Origin: Bipolaris cookei | Taxonomy: Eukaryota; Ascomycota; Dothideomycetes; Pleosporales; Pleosporaceae | Length of the DNA stretch: 64,000 bases | Direction: 5' to 3' | NCBI GenBank assembly: GCA_002286855.1 | Contig: NRSV01000005.1 | Coordinates: 783,190-847,189 of the forward strand | Shown: positions 46,789-57,957 of the stretch, piece after piece | How the letters are laid out: every line of letters begins with the position of its first letter | Position numbering within the stretch: the stretch's first letter is position 1 | Notes under the pieces: generated by a model | The model's database searches: none | Told to the model about the DNA's origin: nothing | What the model saw: only the letters and a program-made list of their open reading frames with translations | Program-made: the position numbers and the translations under genes

Positions 46789-47092
46789 AATTGGTATTGA
46801 AGATACGCATATGTTTACTCATGACTCTGCTGAAAGCAGCTCTCGTGACTTGTTCTTTTGGTTTCTCTCAACAGAAAAGGGCGGATCGCTTCTCTGCTAT
46901 CCAAAAGACTTTGATGCACCAGCTTTCAGTTCGGAACACGAATTAGTAATAGTGACACTATCATTTCATACGATAGCATCGTATCCTCGTGTCAATCCAC
47001 TTCCATTGCCTGATAGCATACTCGAGACCTGCTACCTTCCATAGTTTAACGCATCTTCCCAAGGTAACCGCATGCATCATGTATTTCCTTTA

Positions 47093-48900
47093 ACGTATTC
47101 CACCACCGAGAGGGCCACTTTTTCTTGGCATTGCGAACTTCATGTACGAAAACTTGAATCATTCTATACTAGCTATAGATGTGTCGTATGAATCACTTGC
47201 TTCCGATAAAGAATCTTCTTCTACATCTTTTTGGCACGTACGTGTGTTATGGCCTGCTCTCCCACAGGTTCTACAGTGCCCGTTGACCTGGCAGAGCCCT
47301 TTCTTGACTACCCTCACCTCGCGCCTTCTTTGATGTCGTACGACTAGCAGAAGTACTTTCAGCTACCTGTATTGCTCCTGCACCAAATTCTAGTGTCCCG
47401 CCTGTCTGGATCCGCTTTCTTTTATGCCCTTGGCGCTTTGTCACCTCTGCTAATTGCTATTCAAGCTCTCGTATGAGGGCCTTCATGAGCACATTCTCAT
47501 GTAGCGTCTCCTCAGCTCCTTTAATAAGCTTTGAGAAGCCTTCTTGTGCATTAGTTGGTGATCTTACGAAGGATTCTCTTATAAGCTTCGACTGTAATCC
47601 AAATTCGTACGAATCACTAGATATTTTAGATTGCCAGGGTGTTTCTAGCTGAGCTTCTTGTGATAGGGTATGAAGGCGCACGTCAAGGCGATCAATAACT
47701 CTTTGCGCATCGATAGGGACTAGCCCTACTGCCTCAAAAGCCTTCTTGCAGTTGCCGGACGTAAATACGTCGAAAAGCGCGTCTCGAAAGGCTGAGAGGA
47801 AGCATTCCTTATCAGTATGCCAGATATGGTGGCGCGCTAAGTCTCGTAGGCGTTGAGAGTACTTCTGCTTAAGAGGCAAAAAGCAGACAACGTCAAGTGG
47901 CTGAAGTATGTGCAATGAATGAGCAGGTACACAAAGAGTAAGGTTCCTTCGTAGGAGGCAGTAGTCTTTAAATTCTTGGTTTAGATGGCTCTCATGGCCG
48001 TCAAGGATGAACAGCCGGTACGACCCCACCTGACGCGTCTTTGTGTGCTCATCAAAGTGATTTAATCACGCCAGGCTAAGCTCATTATTCATCCAGCCAT
48101 TCTCTGATACTGAGAGCTTCCAATCGTACGGTATATCTACTTCTGCGTACCAAGCAGAGATATGGACGCGTTCTTTGTAGATAATGAATGGCGGGGTAGC
48201 ATATCCAACAGCGCAAATACTCTAAATGACTTTGACCCACTTGCGATTGCCCGGCTGAGTAAGTGTAGGTCTTGTACGACGTTCTGAACCTGGCATTGCC
48301 TAGTACAGCCCCCTGAGCGTTGGCATGGCTCCTTGAGCCTAGCCCCTTACAAAGCACCTTATATTTCTTAATTGTTTCTCGTACGAGCTTAAACCACAAG
48401 TTAATAACCTCCGGGTCCTCCTGCTGTATTCTCTGGCGGTCTTTTGATCGACTAAAGGCTGTTTTAAGCTCGTCCGAACGTGTTACGAATCGTTCTGGCC
48501 AATTCTTACCTAAAGGCCCGTCACTTCGTACGCGTAGTAGTTTCTCTGCCATATCCGCTACTTCACACAGTCGGGGGGCAAACGTTCGTCAATCTAGTTC
48601 AAAAATGTATCTTAAAATTGTCTGCTCTTCAGTTGTAGTTAGTTTTTGGCAATTTGGCTGCGTATTAGGTCGAAATGTAATTCCTCGAAGCCGTCGGGAA
48701 AGCTGCTGATGTCGCACGCTATAGGCTGCTGCAGCTTTTCGCACGCTCTTAAACTGGCGCGTACGATAGGCCTGAATAGCAAGAGTTATTCGGCCTTATT
48801 TTTGGATTAGTATCGCGTTCTGTTGTTGTTGTAGTATTATTGTGCGTACGTGAAGTTGGTGGTGCCAAGAAAAAGTGGCCCTCTGGGTGGTGGAATACGT
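47093..48900 (-). mobile_element. Degenerate pogo/Fot1-like DNA transposon
   Basis: Inverted termini are clear: 47093 onward reads ACGTATTCCACCACC and the reverse complement of the end at 48900 reads the same, with homology continuing about 40 bp through GAGGGCCACTTTTTCTTGGCA. Both ends are flanked by TA (47091-47092 and 48901-48902). Total length is 1,808 bp, right for a Fot1/pogo element. The interior encodes a broken minus-strand transposase. Confidence 0.92.
47159..48770 (-). pseudogene. Broken pogo-type (DDE_1) transposase
   Basis: Minus-strand remnants read in order: TEEQTILRYIFELD and EVADMAEKLLRVRSDG, then GKNWPERFVTRSDEL (Tc5-type HTH region); after a frame disruption, FILDGHESHLNQEFKDY and LHILQPLDVVCFLPLK of the DDE_1 catalytic domain; and finally a zinc knuckle CRTCGRAGHNTRTC near 47230-47275. 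Several in-frame stops and shifts separate the blocks, so no full transposase can be made. It has the same overall plan as the less damaged copy at the right edge. Damage is consistent with age or repeat-induced point mutation, which I did not quantify. Confidence 0.88.
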
Positions 48901-49968
48901 TACTCGTAGCTACCCACTCATCCACAAACTTACACCTGAATCTCTAGATAGTGGCTTGAGCCGACTCCCTCCCTCAACCCCACTCCCGACTCAGCAAAAA
49001 TGGTGAACAAATCAATACTGACTGCATCATACTGGCAACTGCCGTCCCTCAACTCAGCACCCTGCAAAACCATATTTTTTTCGCAATCCGCATACCCACT
49101 CTTTCCCACAAGTCCTTCCCAGTCACCTGGCCCATCCCAACCCACCCCAACCCATGACCCACATGCCCCCCCGTCCCCACATGAACCCACAATCCTCAGC
49201 ACCAGCCCTGCCCGCCTTAACCCCGAAAACAGAAAAAGCAAACGACACATCCCCTGCAAGCTGAGTAGTTATGCTGGACTCTCTTTGAAAGGATCTGCGG
49301 AAAGATCTATCTATAGTTTTACTCTTTTTTTTTTTGAAAAGATCTCCACACTCACCGGTGCCGCCTGCTTGGAACGTCAGGGTAAGGAAATAGTCGTTGG
49401 CACTGGTAGGGAGGAGGTGGATGAGGGGACGCTGTGCAAACATCGGCGGTTGTGGAGATCGGGGATATCGGAGCTGTCGGACGCCTGAATGGTTAGGTAA
49501 GGAGATCCACCTTACGGGTGATGCTTGTACTCGGGACCGATGGATGTTGCAGTACAATCACGTAGCAGCGCCTCATGTGTGTATTGGGGGGGGTGGAGGG
49601 GAGTAAAGAGAGGGTGTGAGCATGTGAAGTTCGAGTCGTGAAGATTGGGGATTCCGATATTTTTGCGGAATGTCCATACGATCGTATCCGTGGGTTTGAC
49701 GTAGGGCTTGGCATTTCGTATTTCTAGTGCACGCTCAAGGCTTTGCCAGTGAAGTTGGTTGGTTGGTTCTCACGCGCGTTGCTCGGTGCTATCGATCCGT
49801 ATCTGCTAGTTGAGGGTTGGGGGCGTGCGGCATGCCGAAAGTTTAAGAGCTTATTGGGACGAAAGTTTAACGCCACTGAATGTCTTGAACGCCCGTTCCG
49901 GTGCGAGAGCGGGTGCTGCAGAGATTGAGTTTGGGGGGACGGGGGGGGGGAGAGTGTTGAGCATATAT

Positions 49969-50202
49969 TCCATGTCTGCAAACGTATTTTGCCCAGCTAG
50001 TCAGCGTTATTTAGGCCCAAAAATTCCCAAAAAAGGAGGGTTAAGCCAACCATAGTCTCTGTCTATAATTCTCAAAGTTGGCTACCTAGATTGAAGACCC
50101 AAAAAATAGTTATGCTAGAGCTAGGGACACATTCTGGTTGGCACAGAGCACATTCGCCACCTTGTCGTGATTGGTAGGGCAAAACACGTTTGCAGACATG
50201 GA
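49969..50202. mobile_element. Small inverted-repeat element (putative MITE)
   Basis: The left end TCCATGTCTGCAAACGT (from about 49969) is repeated in inverted orientation at about 50185-50202, and similarity continues through TTTTGCCC on both sides, about 25 bp in all. The 234-bp unit has no coding capacity. No target-site duplication is obvious, so the superfamily is undetermined and the boundaries could shift by a base or two. Confidence 0.6.
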
Positions 50203-50840
50203 GTACGTGTCGGTGTATCTCGGTATATGGCTCAAAATGGGAATGGGAAAATGACTAGACAGGGCGACCATGTCGATGCAGAAAGAATAAGCGACAGACT
50301 GTTTTGTTTCTGAGCAGGCTAGCCCTAGTTGCTGATACTACCTAGTACCCAGTCTACATACGCTTCCCAATACTACATTGCCAAAAAAAAACGCCTGCAT
50401 CGAATGGAGTCGGCAAATCCACATGTCAGCACATTGTTGGATCGGGCGTATACAGGGAATAAATCCCACGCTCACTCACACTCTTCCCCGGTAGCGAGCA
50501 AGCAAGCAAAAGCGAATAACAAAATAACCCGGCGAAGGGGTGTGGGCACTTGACTAAGCCCTATCCTATCGCCCCCCCCCTCCCCCAACTCGTTATCCTT
50601 GCTTGCATTCCTATATATCATGCCTAATAAGGTGCCCGTAAGACTTTCGCTTCAGCCACATCAGAAAGACAGCGAAGGGCAAAAAACAAGACCTAGGACT
50701 TTTATTAGGAGGTTGCTATGCGTCAGCTGTGCAAGACATTGTGGTAGAAAATAGAAGTAGGGTGGAGGGAAGGAGTATTGGCTGGGCTTGGATGTCATAT
50801 GACCATTGTTTTATGCCAAGAGGGCAGAGCGAAAAAGGCA

Positions 50841-50880
50841 TACGATACGATGCGATGCGATACGATGCGATGCGATACGA
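50841..50880 (+). repeat. Pentanucleotide tandem repeat (TRCGA)8
   Basis: Eight pentamers of TACGA or TGCGA in the order TACGA TACGA TGCGA TGCGA, then TACGA TGCGA TGCGA TACGA. A simple minisatellite in gene-free sequence, with a second-order 15-bp periodicity over its later part. Confidence 0.9.
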
Positions 50881-52412
50881 TGCCAAAAGCAGCGGCTTCG
50901 CTGGCATTTGCTGACGGAGGCGCAGGAATGTGCAGCGAGGAACACCGATACTACAAGGCGATAGAGACAGAGGGCCTCACGCCACGTGTGCGGATGTAGG
51001 AACGCTGATTTTTTGCCTTTTTCTCTTTCGGTTTGAACGCGCTTCTGTCTAGGTCATGCAACGCCGGTTTGAACGTAGAAACGCTGTGGAAGAAAGTTAT
51101 TTTGGACTTGCGCTTGTGTTAGTGTACCATTCTTTGCAAGCCAGGCAAAGCGACGATTTCTTTTTTCAAAATGCCATGGACTATGCGCTAGTTCCCTTTT
51201 CATGTGATATCCACCCGTTTTTTTTTCTTGAGATATGTCAAATGCTCCGACCGGAAGAGGTACCCATGATGCGCACATATGTTTAGTATGAAGATTCGAC
51301 GAGGATAGGGCATCTTGCTAGCGAGGCCTAGCAGTGGGGAACGGAAGGATGTGCGGTTTTTTTTCGGACGTCGGTGAGGAGATCCAGAGATCCATGCCGG
51401 CGATCTGGAACTTTACTTCGACTCGAGACTTGTCTAGTCTTTGCCTATCTTTTGTTTTACTCTTGCCTTGCTTTCACCCCCTTTTTGGGGGGATGCATCG
51501 AAGATTGGTTTTTTCTCTGGGGTCGCAAGCCACTTTGCACATGCTATTTTCTGGGTTTGTGTAGCGAGACATGACAGCGAATGAGGCGTTGCGACGTTTT
51601 TTGTTTTGCAAACGCCATGCGTACCCGATACGATGATGGGGCGCGCGCGAGCGTCAGCACGACCCACGCGCTCTCGTGTTGCCAACCTGTCTTTTTGCTC
51701 GACGATAGAGGGGGCGACATGGTGCAACTGGTGCGCTGGCTGCGATTCTCGTGTTGTTCCGTTGTTTTTCATTTTTGTTGGACGAGAGCGAGATGCAAGG
51801 CGGCCGTATCGTGTCAAATGCTGAGTCTATTAATACAGGGAAAAATGGCATAAGCAGTGTACCTGTGAGCCAGGACTCTAGTCGCGTGAGCAGGGCTGAA
51901 AGGGTGGGTGGGATGGAATGTATTCGCAGCAGGCAGCGATACCTCGGACCTGGTTTGAAGGCGTCAGCATGGATGGGGTATTGCTTTGGGGGCAAGGCTG
52001 ACTGGTACCAGGCATCTATGTCTTTTTTTTGTTGGGTCCCCGAGGTGGTAGAACATTTCGCCTGAGCCGGCATAGGATTCGCTTACGGAGGCCGTTTCGG
52101 TGTCTTCAGCTTGATGTAGCTGAAGGATACTAATGCAGGGTACTTGTGAGGCGAGTTTGCCTAACCGGGATAGTACAGCCTCACAGCATGTATACAGTGG
52201 CTTTGCTTGCTTTTTTTATGAATGCAGGACAAGCGCGCAGGGAAACAAGGGCGCTTAGCACATGCACATGTGTGGAGTGTACGAGGATAGAGATTGTCAT
52301 TGGATTGGTATTCGGGGTCATTATGTATAGTATATCGTAATGCATGTAAGCAGTGAACGCTCAGTAAACAACAGTAAAAACAGGAAAAGAGATGGCTAAT
52401 AGTCTAGCCAAT

Positions 52413-53678
52413 CTAGTTCCACCAGTAGTGGCCACCGTGCTTCTTGCACTCAGTCACAGAGGGGGCGGGAGGTGCCGTCGTGGTCCTGGTGAAAGTAGCG
52501 CCATAGGTCTTGGTGGTGGTGGTGGTAGTGAAGCTGAACCTGACCTTGGTCTTGGTAGGGGTAGGCAGTGTAGTCGTCCTAGTAAGAATACCAGACAGAA
52601 CAGTGGGAGGAGGGATCGTTGAGGTTACTTCTGTTGATTGTAGCACAGTCTCGGTGGTAGTGATGGCTGCGGCAGTTTGGGTAATGGTTGTAGAGATGGG
52701 CGTCTGGAAAGTGACAGTGGTTGTAGGAGCATCAGGTGCACGGCGGTTGACGCTCTTGGCCGCTTCGCGCTTCTGCTTTGCAGCCTCGATGCGAGCACGC
52801 ACCCACTCAACGTCAGCCATACGGTCAGCCCTGGGAGCCCAGCGGCGGGCCTGAGGGATGACTGTAGGGGTCTCCAACGCTGCAGGGTGGATCTTGGTAG
52901 GCGAGTACTCGCAGGGCTTGTCAGGCTTGCCGATGTGGGGTCGGCTGGTGCAGGTTGGTGTGACGGTCTTCGTGGTGTAAACGAATTCCTTCGTGGTGGA
53001 GACCTTTGTTCGTGTCATAGTTTTGGTGGATGTGGTAGTCACTGCCTTGGGAGTAATAGTCTTGATCTTCTTGGCTGTTCCACTGGGCATGGTGACGGTC
53101 GAGAATGGGCCGACAGTGATAGTGTCCGTCGACGTCGTGACATCAGTCTGAGTGATGGTAGGCGTAGTAGTGACGGACATGGTCACTGTTGGGGTGAAGG
53201 TGGTAGTGACCTGTGGGCCCACAATCAAGTAGAGATCTAGAATAGTTAACATCAAGTTGGGGCTGAAGGATGTAGGGGACGTACCTCTTTGCCATGCAAA
53301 AGGCTGACCACCTTTGCCGTTGTTGCCCAACACCAAGAGAAGCCAGTGTCCAGAGTTCATCTGGTTCTTCTTGATGGGACATGTCGACAGTTTGTTCTCG
53401 TCTGCAGGGGTAGTGAGGATCTCGTCACACAAGAACTCAGTTTCTCCCGGCGTATCCTCGGGTGCAACGAGAAGGACATCTGCCTTGTCGTCATTGCAAC
53501 CTTGGAAGTAGGAGACAGCACTAAAGGCCTCGGTAGATTGAGAATCGATGAAGTAATGTCCCTCATCGACAAAGTCAACACCATACGAGTAGCAGATGCC
53601 CTCTGAAGTTGAGTCTTCTGATCTAACGAGCGGGATGGACGCTGCCGCCAAAGTGAAGAGGATAGAACGAGAGTACAT
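52413..53678 (-). CDS. Secreted Thr-rich protein, function unknown
   Basis: Two exons, 53678-53285 and 53236-52413, 1,218 nt (405 aa). A signal peptide is visible (MYSRSILFTLAAASIPLVRS). The N-terminal domain has cysteines in GICYSYG, FQGCND, FLCDEI and STCPI, and ends with GHWLLLVLGNNGKGGQPFAWQR, which joins to DLYLIVGP over a 48-nt intron. A long Thr/Ser/Val-rich, probably O-glycosylated stalk follows, with a TPTCTSRPHIGKPDKPCEY insert and the tail VTECKKHGGHYWWN. It looks like a cell-wall or matrix protein; no enzymatic motif is seen. The intron is a multiple of three and stop-free, so annotation pipelines may miss it. The start is the first ATG, not an upstream in-frame TTG. Confidence 0.78.
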   Translation of the reverse strand: MYSRSILFTLAAASIPLVRSEDSTSEGICYSYGVDFVDEGHYFIDSQSTEAFSAVSYFQGCNDDKADVLLVAPEDTPGETEFLCDEILTTPADENKLSTCPIKKNQMNSGHWLLLVLGNNGKGGQPFAWQRGTSPTSFSPNLMLTILDLYLIVGPQVTTTFTPTVTMSVTTTPTITQTDVTTSTDTITVGPFSTVTMPSGTAKKIKTITPKAVTTTSTKTMTRTKVSTTKEFVYTTKTVTPTCTSRPHIGKPDKPCEYSPTKIHPAALETPTVIPQARRWAPRADRMADVEWVRARIEAAKQKREAAKSVNRRAPDAPTTTVTFQTPISTTITQTAAAITTTETVLQSTEVTSTIPPPTVLSGILTRTTTLPTPTKTKVRFSFTTTTTTKTYGATFTRTTTAPPAPSVTECKKHGGHYWWN

Positions 53679-55833
53679 GTTGCCGGTATTGTGCAATAGG
53701 GAGCCAAACGAGAGAAGTGATTACCACACGAGAAGTGGCCGTGAAAGCTTCAGGGCCACGGCCTCTTTTTGTACCTGTGTGGCTATCAGACTGTGCAAAA
53801 TTCTCCAAGCATGGATTATTTCTTGCAGTCTCTGACTACAACCGTATCGCCCCGTAAGTTTGCTCAGACCACCAGTGTTCCACTACTACCTCTTGTCATC
53901 TATGTCCCGATTAGGACTAGGCCATGACCAAACAAACCGGTGGCAAACGCCGACACGATGCAGGCGGAACAGGCGCGCAGCGTGTCGTAAAGATGGTACA
54001 ATCGATCCACAACCCATGCATATTCACATCTTAGTGTTTACAAGAGACTGTTCCTTCCGCGCAAAAAATGCTAGTGGTTGGTGGCACGTGGGGAGGCGGA
54101 GACATACCGCAACTACGGAAGCCACTCGGGATGGGCACCCCTGCTTAGCGTCCTTGACCCCTGAACCGATCTTTGTTCACGTCACTCCACTCGGCCCCGA
54201 CGTCCGCCATGCTGCTTACACCCGCCAACATTGTCCCGAGTTATTGATAGCTGTCGTTCGCTTCTCGTGGCGGCTTGGGCGGTCACAGCTGGTTCGACAC
54301 GTTCCCATCAGCCACACTTGTCCATCTTATTTCGTCGTATTCTGCCATCTTCCACCATTTCCACCCTTGTCTATCTGGGCATGCAGAGCGGGTTTACGAA
54401 GGCGGTGGGTGGACGATTGATAGGACTGCTAGTTCACGCTTTGCCGGCTGTCGTCACCTCGGCAATCTACGTACTAGCATCTACCACGGTCGTTAGTCGC
54501 ACCTGGACTGTCTGGAGACCCGAATAATCGTCTGAACTAGAGCCATCGAGCACCATGACACAGTCAAGAAGCACATCATGCCTATGTGGTCACCATGCAG
54601 GTGGCAGCAAGGCGCCAAGCAGCGACAACAAGACAATCGCCCTGGACCCCACAGCAGCTGATAATAATTCTGATGTGTCTCTCGCCCTGAGCTCAGCTCA
54701 GCCCTCTTCTCGAATAATACTGTTTGTACTCACAGCTCCACCTCTCCATGTTCGGTCAGCCTTACACAGTCATAATCTTTGGGCAATGGCGTCATGGTGT
54801 GCGACTGACTGCAATATCTTGTGGGCATTACAAAGTCTACCGCGCATGACTATTTTAGTAACAATTACCGGTTACAGCCTTCCAAGGGAGTCTCCCGCAG
54901 CGCCGGATCATAAGGCCGCCATTCAATACTGCATCTGGCATAGCCCTGCTACACCGTATCCGCTAATGCCCGTGAACTCGGTGCTTTTTCACCTCTGGCT
55001 TGCAGATGCTCCTGGCCTCGTTCTAAGCGCATACCTTACACGAGCCCCACCCTTTTTCCTATAGCCTTCTCACGTGAGACACCGGTCCTGATAGGCGCCC
55101 AGTAGGCTTCAACAGCCAACCAAGACTTTGTGGAGTGTGTTGACCCGCGTTTCAATAGATCTTGCACCCCACTAGGGACCATCATCTTACGCGAGCGGTG
55201 GGTTCTGAGCCTCAAAAAAAGATCCTGCAACTCTTCCACATGCTCATCATTGACCGCTCCGGGTAAGTTCCAACCGCCACAAAGGTAACGATGAATCCAG
55301 ACCCCATGACTGGGAATCCGAATGCGGTTCTAAATCCGGGCGCCGCCTGATACCTTGACCTTAACTGCTTGGTTTTACTGCTGTTCAACTACCGACATGC
55401 TCGTGAGTGCGCCGCCACCACTTCTTGTCTTCAGCTGCTGGGTTGAGTTGGTTCTTTGATGACAAAGTTCGCCGAATCAGGATCGGAAGTAGGATTTCAT
55501 TGGTGTCCTTCCGGATGACCCGCTCGTGTACTAATGTGGATACACAAGGGTACGGTGCCTATTCATTGATCCTGCCTTCTAGCCTATGCAGGATAGCCTA
55601 AAAAGTAGCTTAAGCGAACAATGTTGGTGACACAACAAGGGCCTAACTGATGTGAGTTTGGATATGTATTCCAAGACATTTCATATAAATGCTATCCGCA
55701 GCCAGGTCGATACATGCTCACCATCGATTGAGCTTCCAACTCTTTCATCGTTCGTTGGCTTGGTCGGAGCTTCTTTACATATATACTGGCCACACTCTCG
55801 TTACCGGTATTTTCACATTGCATTCCAACAGCC
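53679..55833. other. Intergenic region upstream of laccase
   Basis: About 2.15 kb between divergent genes. Plus-strand frames at 53860-54420 and 54555-55064 have no recognisable domain. The laccase promoter presumably occupies the right part. No repeats were noticed. Confidence 0.45.
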
Positions 55834-57687
55834 ATGTTGTTCAAATCTTTAGCTGTTTGGCTCTCACTGGGGTCGCTTGCACTGAGCAGTCCTCTACGGG
55901 CCGAGCCGTTGGATGCTTCTGACGACTTTCCATCGTTTGACGAGATTGTCAAGAGACAAGACGGTGCTTGTACCAACACACCAAGGACGAGGAGCTGCTG
56001 GAGTCTTGGCTACAGTATCGCCACTGACTTTGACGCCAAGCAACCTCCGGATGGAACCACTGTCGTTGTGAGTATACTAGTTGGCTAGCTTAGATATATG
56101 CTAACGACCTCATAGTACGACTTTGAAATCTCCAATGTCACAAAACCGAACCCCGATGGAAGTGGTGGTTCTCGGCCAATGATGCTCATAAATGGCCAAT
56201 ATCCGGGCCCAGTTGTGCGAGCCAAATGGGGCGATACCATCATTGTCAACGTCAAGAACAATCTTGCGCACAACGGAACTGGCATTCACTGGCACGGTAT
56301 CAGAATGCTCAACTCCTGCCAGGATGATGGAGTCCCCGGTATCACCGAGTGCCCAATTGCTCCTGGAAAGACCCGTCAGTACAAGTTCAGGGCTACTCAA
56401 TTTGGCACATCCTGGTACCACTCTCATTGGTCTGCTCAGTACGGTGATGGCGTTGTTGGCACTATAATCATTGACGGTCCAGCCACTGCCAACTACGATG
56501 TCGATCTCGGTACTCTACCTATGACTGATTGGTACTACACCCCAGCCTTCACCCTAAACGAGGTGGCGCAACACTCCACGACTGGACCTCCTGTTCCTGA
56601 CAACATTCTTGTCAACGGTACCCACATCAACGCTCTGAATGACAACGGAAAGTATGCTCGCATGAACGTTGTCAAGGGAAAGAAGTACCGCATCCGCCTC
56701 ATCAACACCTCCGTTGACAACGTTTTCAGCGTATCTTTAGATGGCCATCCTTTTACTGTCTTAACTTCCGATTTTGTTCCTATCAACACCTTTGTCACCA
56801 ACCAGTTGACCCTGCAGATTGGTCAGCGTTACGACGTGGTCATTACCGCCAACCAAACCGTCGATAACTACTGGTTCCGTGTAGCTGTCGGTACCAACTG
56901 TAATCGAAACGCCATCACCGCCTCTGGCAAGCAAATGGGTGCCATCCTGCACTATGATGGCGCGTCCACAACCGCAAACCCTACCTCCACCACTACAGTG
57001 ACCATGCGCACAACCTGCGACGATGAAGCCTCCTCAAACCTCGTCCCCTTTGTTCCCAACAGCGTTCCCCAGTCTGTCGTCGCCGACGCCGTCAACCACA
57101 AGCTGAACATGAGCCATTTCGCGGACCCTACCAAGAACAACCTTTTCCGCTGGCTCATCGACGGTACCCCCCACGTCGTCGACTGGAACAACCCCTCGCT
57201 CGAAACCGTCCTCGGTGGCTCCCAAAACTTCGGTCCCAACTCAAACGTCCACACAATGGAAGGCTCCGGCTGGTTCCTCTGGTGGATCCAATCAACAGCC
57301 TCCATCCAACTCCCCCACCCCATCCACCTCCACGGCCATGACTACTACATCGTCGGCCGCGGCACAGGAACCTGGGACGGCTCCACCGCAAACTTGAACT
57401 TTGCAAACCCAACTCGTCGCGATACTGCTGTCTTGCCTGCGGGTGGCTACCTCCTCATGGCGTTCCCCGCTGATAACCCGGGAATGTGGATTATGCATTG
57501 CCATATTGCATGGCATGCTAGTCAGGGCCTCTCGATGCAGTTTATGGAGCGTATGAGCGAGATTAAGGGAGCTATTGGGGATGTCAGCCGTATGACGCAG
57601 GGTTGCAATGAATGGGATGAGTATTGGCCCAGTGGAAGTGCGCCGGATGAGGATAGGCCTTATGAGCAGACTGATTCTGGTATTTAA
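55834..57687 (+). CDS. Laccase (ascomycete multicopper oxidase)
   Basis: Two exons, 55834-56067 and 56116-57687, 1,806 nt (601 aa). A signal peptide (residues about 1-19) is followed by a propeptide ending in a dibasic-type site (EIVKRQDG). All four copper motifs are present: GIHWHGI, WYHSHWSAQYGDGVVG, HPIHLHGHDYYIVG and HCHIAWHASQGL. The axial position after the last motif reads GLSMQ. The C-terminus ends in DSGI, the processed tail typical of ascomycete laccases. These enzymes oxidise phenolics while reducing oxygen to water, with roles in melanin formation, lignin modification or detoxification. The 48-nt intron lies early, after TTVV. Extracellular location is expected. Confidence 0.95.
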
Positions 57688-57957
57688 GGATATCCATGAT
57701 TTATGTGGGGGATGTATAGATGAGGCGTTTTTGTATTTTGATGCTTGGACATACCCTTGCGTTTGTGCGATGTGTATATCATGGTTTTTGGGTTTTATGG
57801 GTACATATTATGAAGAGATTGTTTTTTTGGGATGCTTTGAGCTTGAGACTTGATGATTTTGTGCGTCGAAAGTGATCAGCAGTTTCCAGTCGACAACGAA
57901 TATCAGTCCCTTTATATCCAGTACTCTCATCCAATTACCTAGACATCGTATATGTGC

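Larger units (their letters stand above)
48901..52412. other. Gene-free region of about 3.5 kb
   Basis: No convincing gene. It contains an inverted-repeat element (about 49969-50202), a pentamer tandem repeat (50841-50880), and poly-C/poly-G runs near 49941 and 50572. Open frames at 48930-49557 and 51654-52073 lie on both strands, have no domains, and were not accepted. Confidence 0.5.

Noticed and set aside
48930..49557. Overlapping open frames on both strands right of the dead transposon
   Set aside because: Low-complexity Gly/Pro composition, no domains, and no consistent splice structure.
51654..52073. 139-codon minus-strand frame
   Set aside because: No domain, and competing plus-strand frames cover the same bases.
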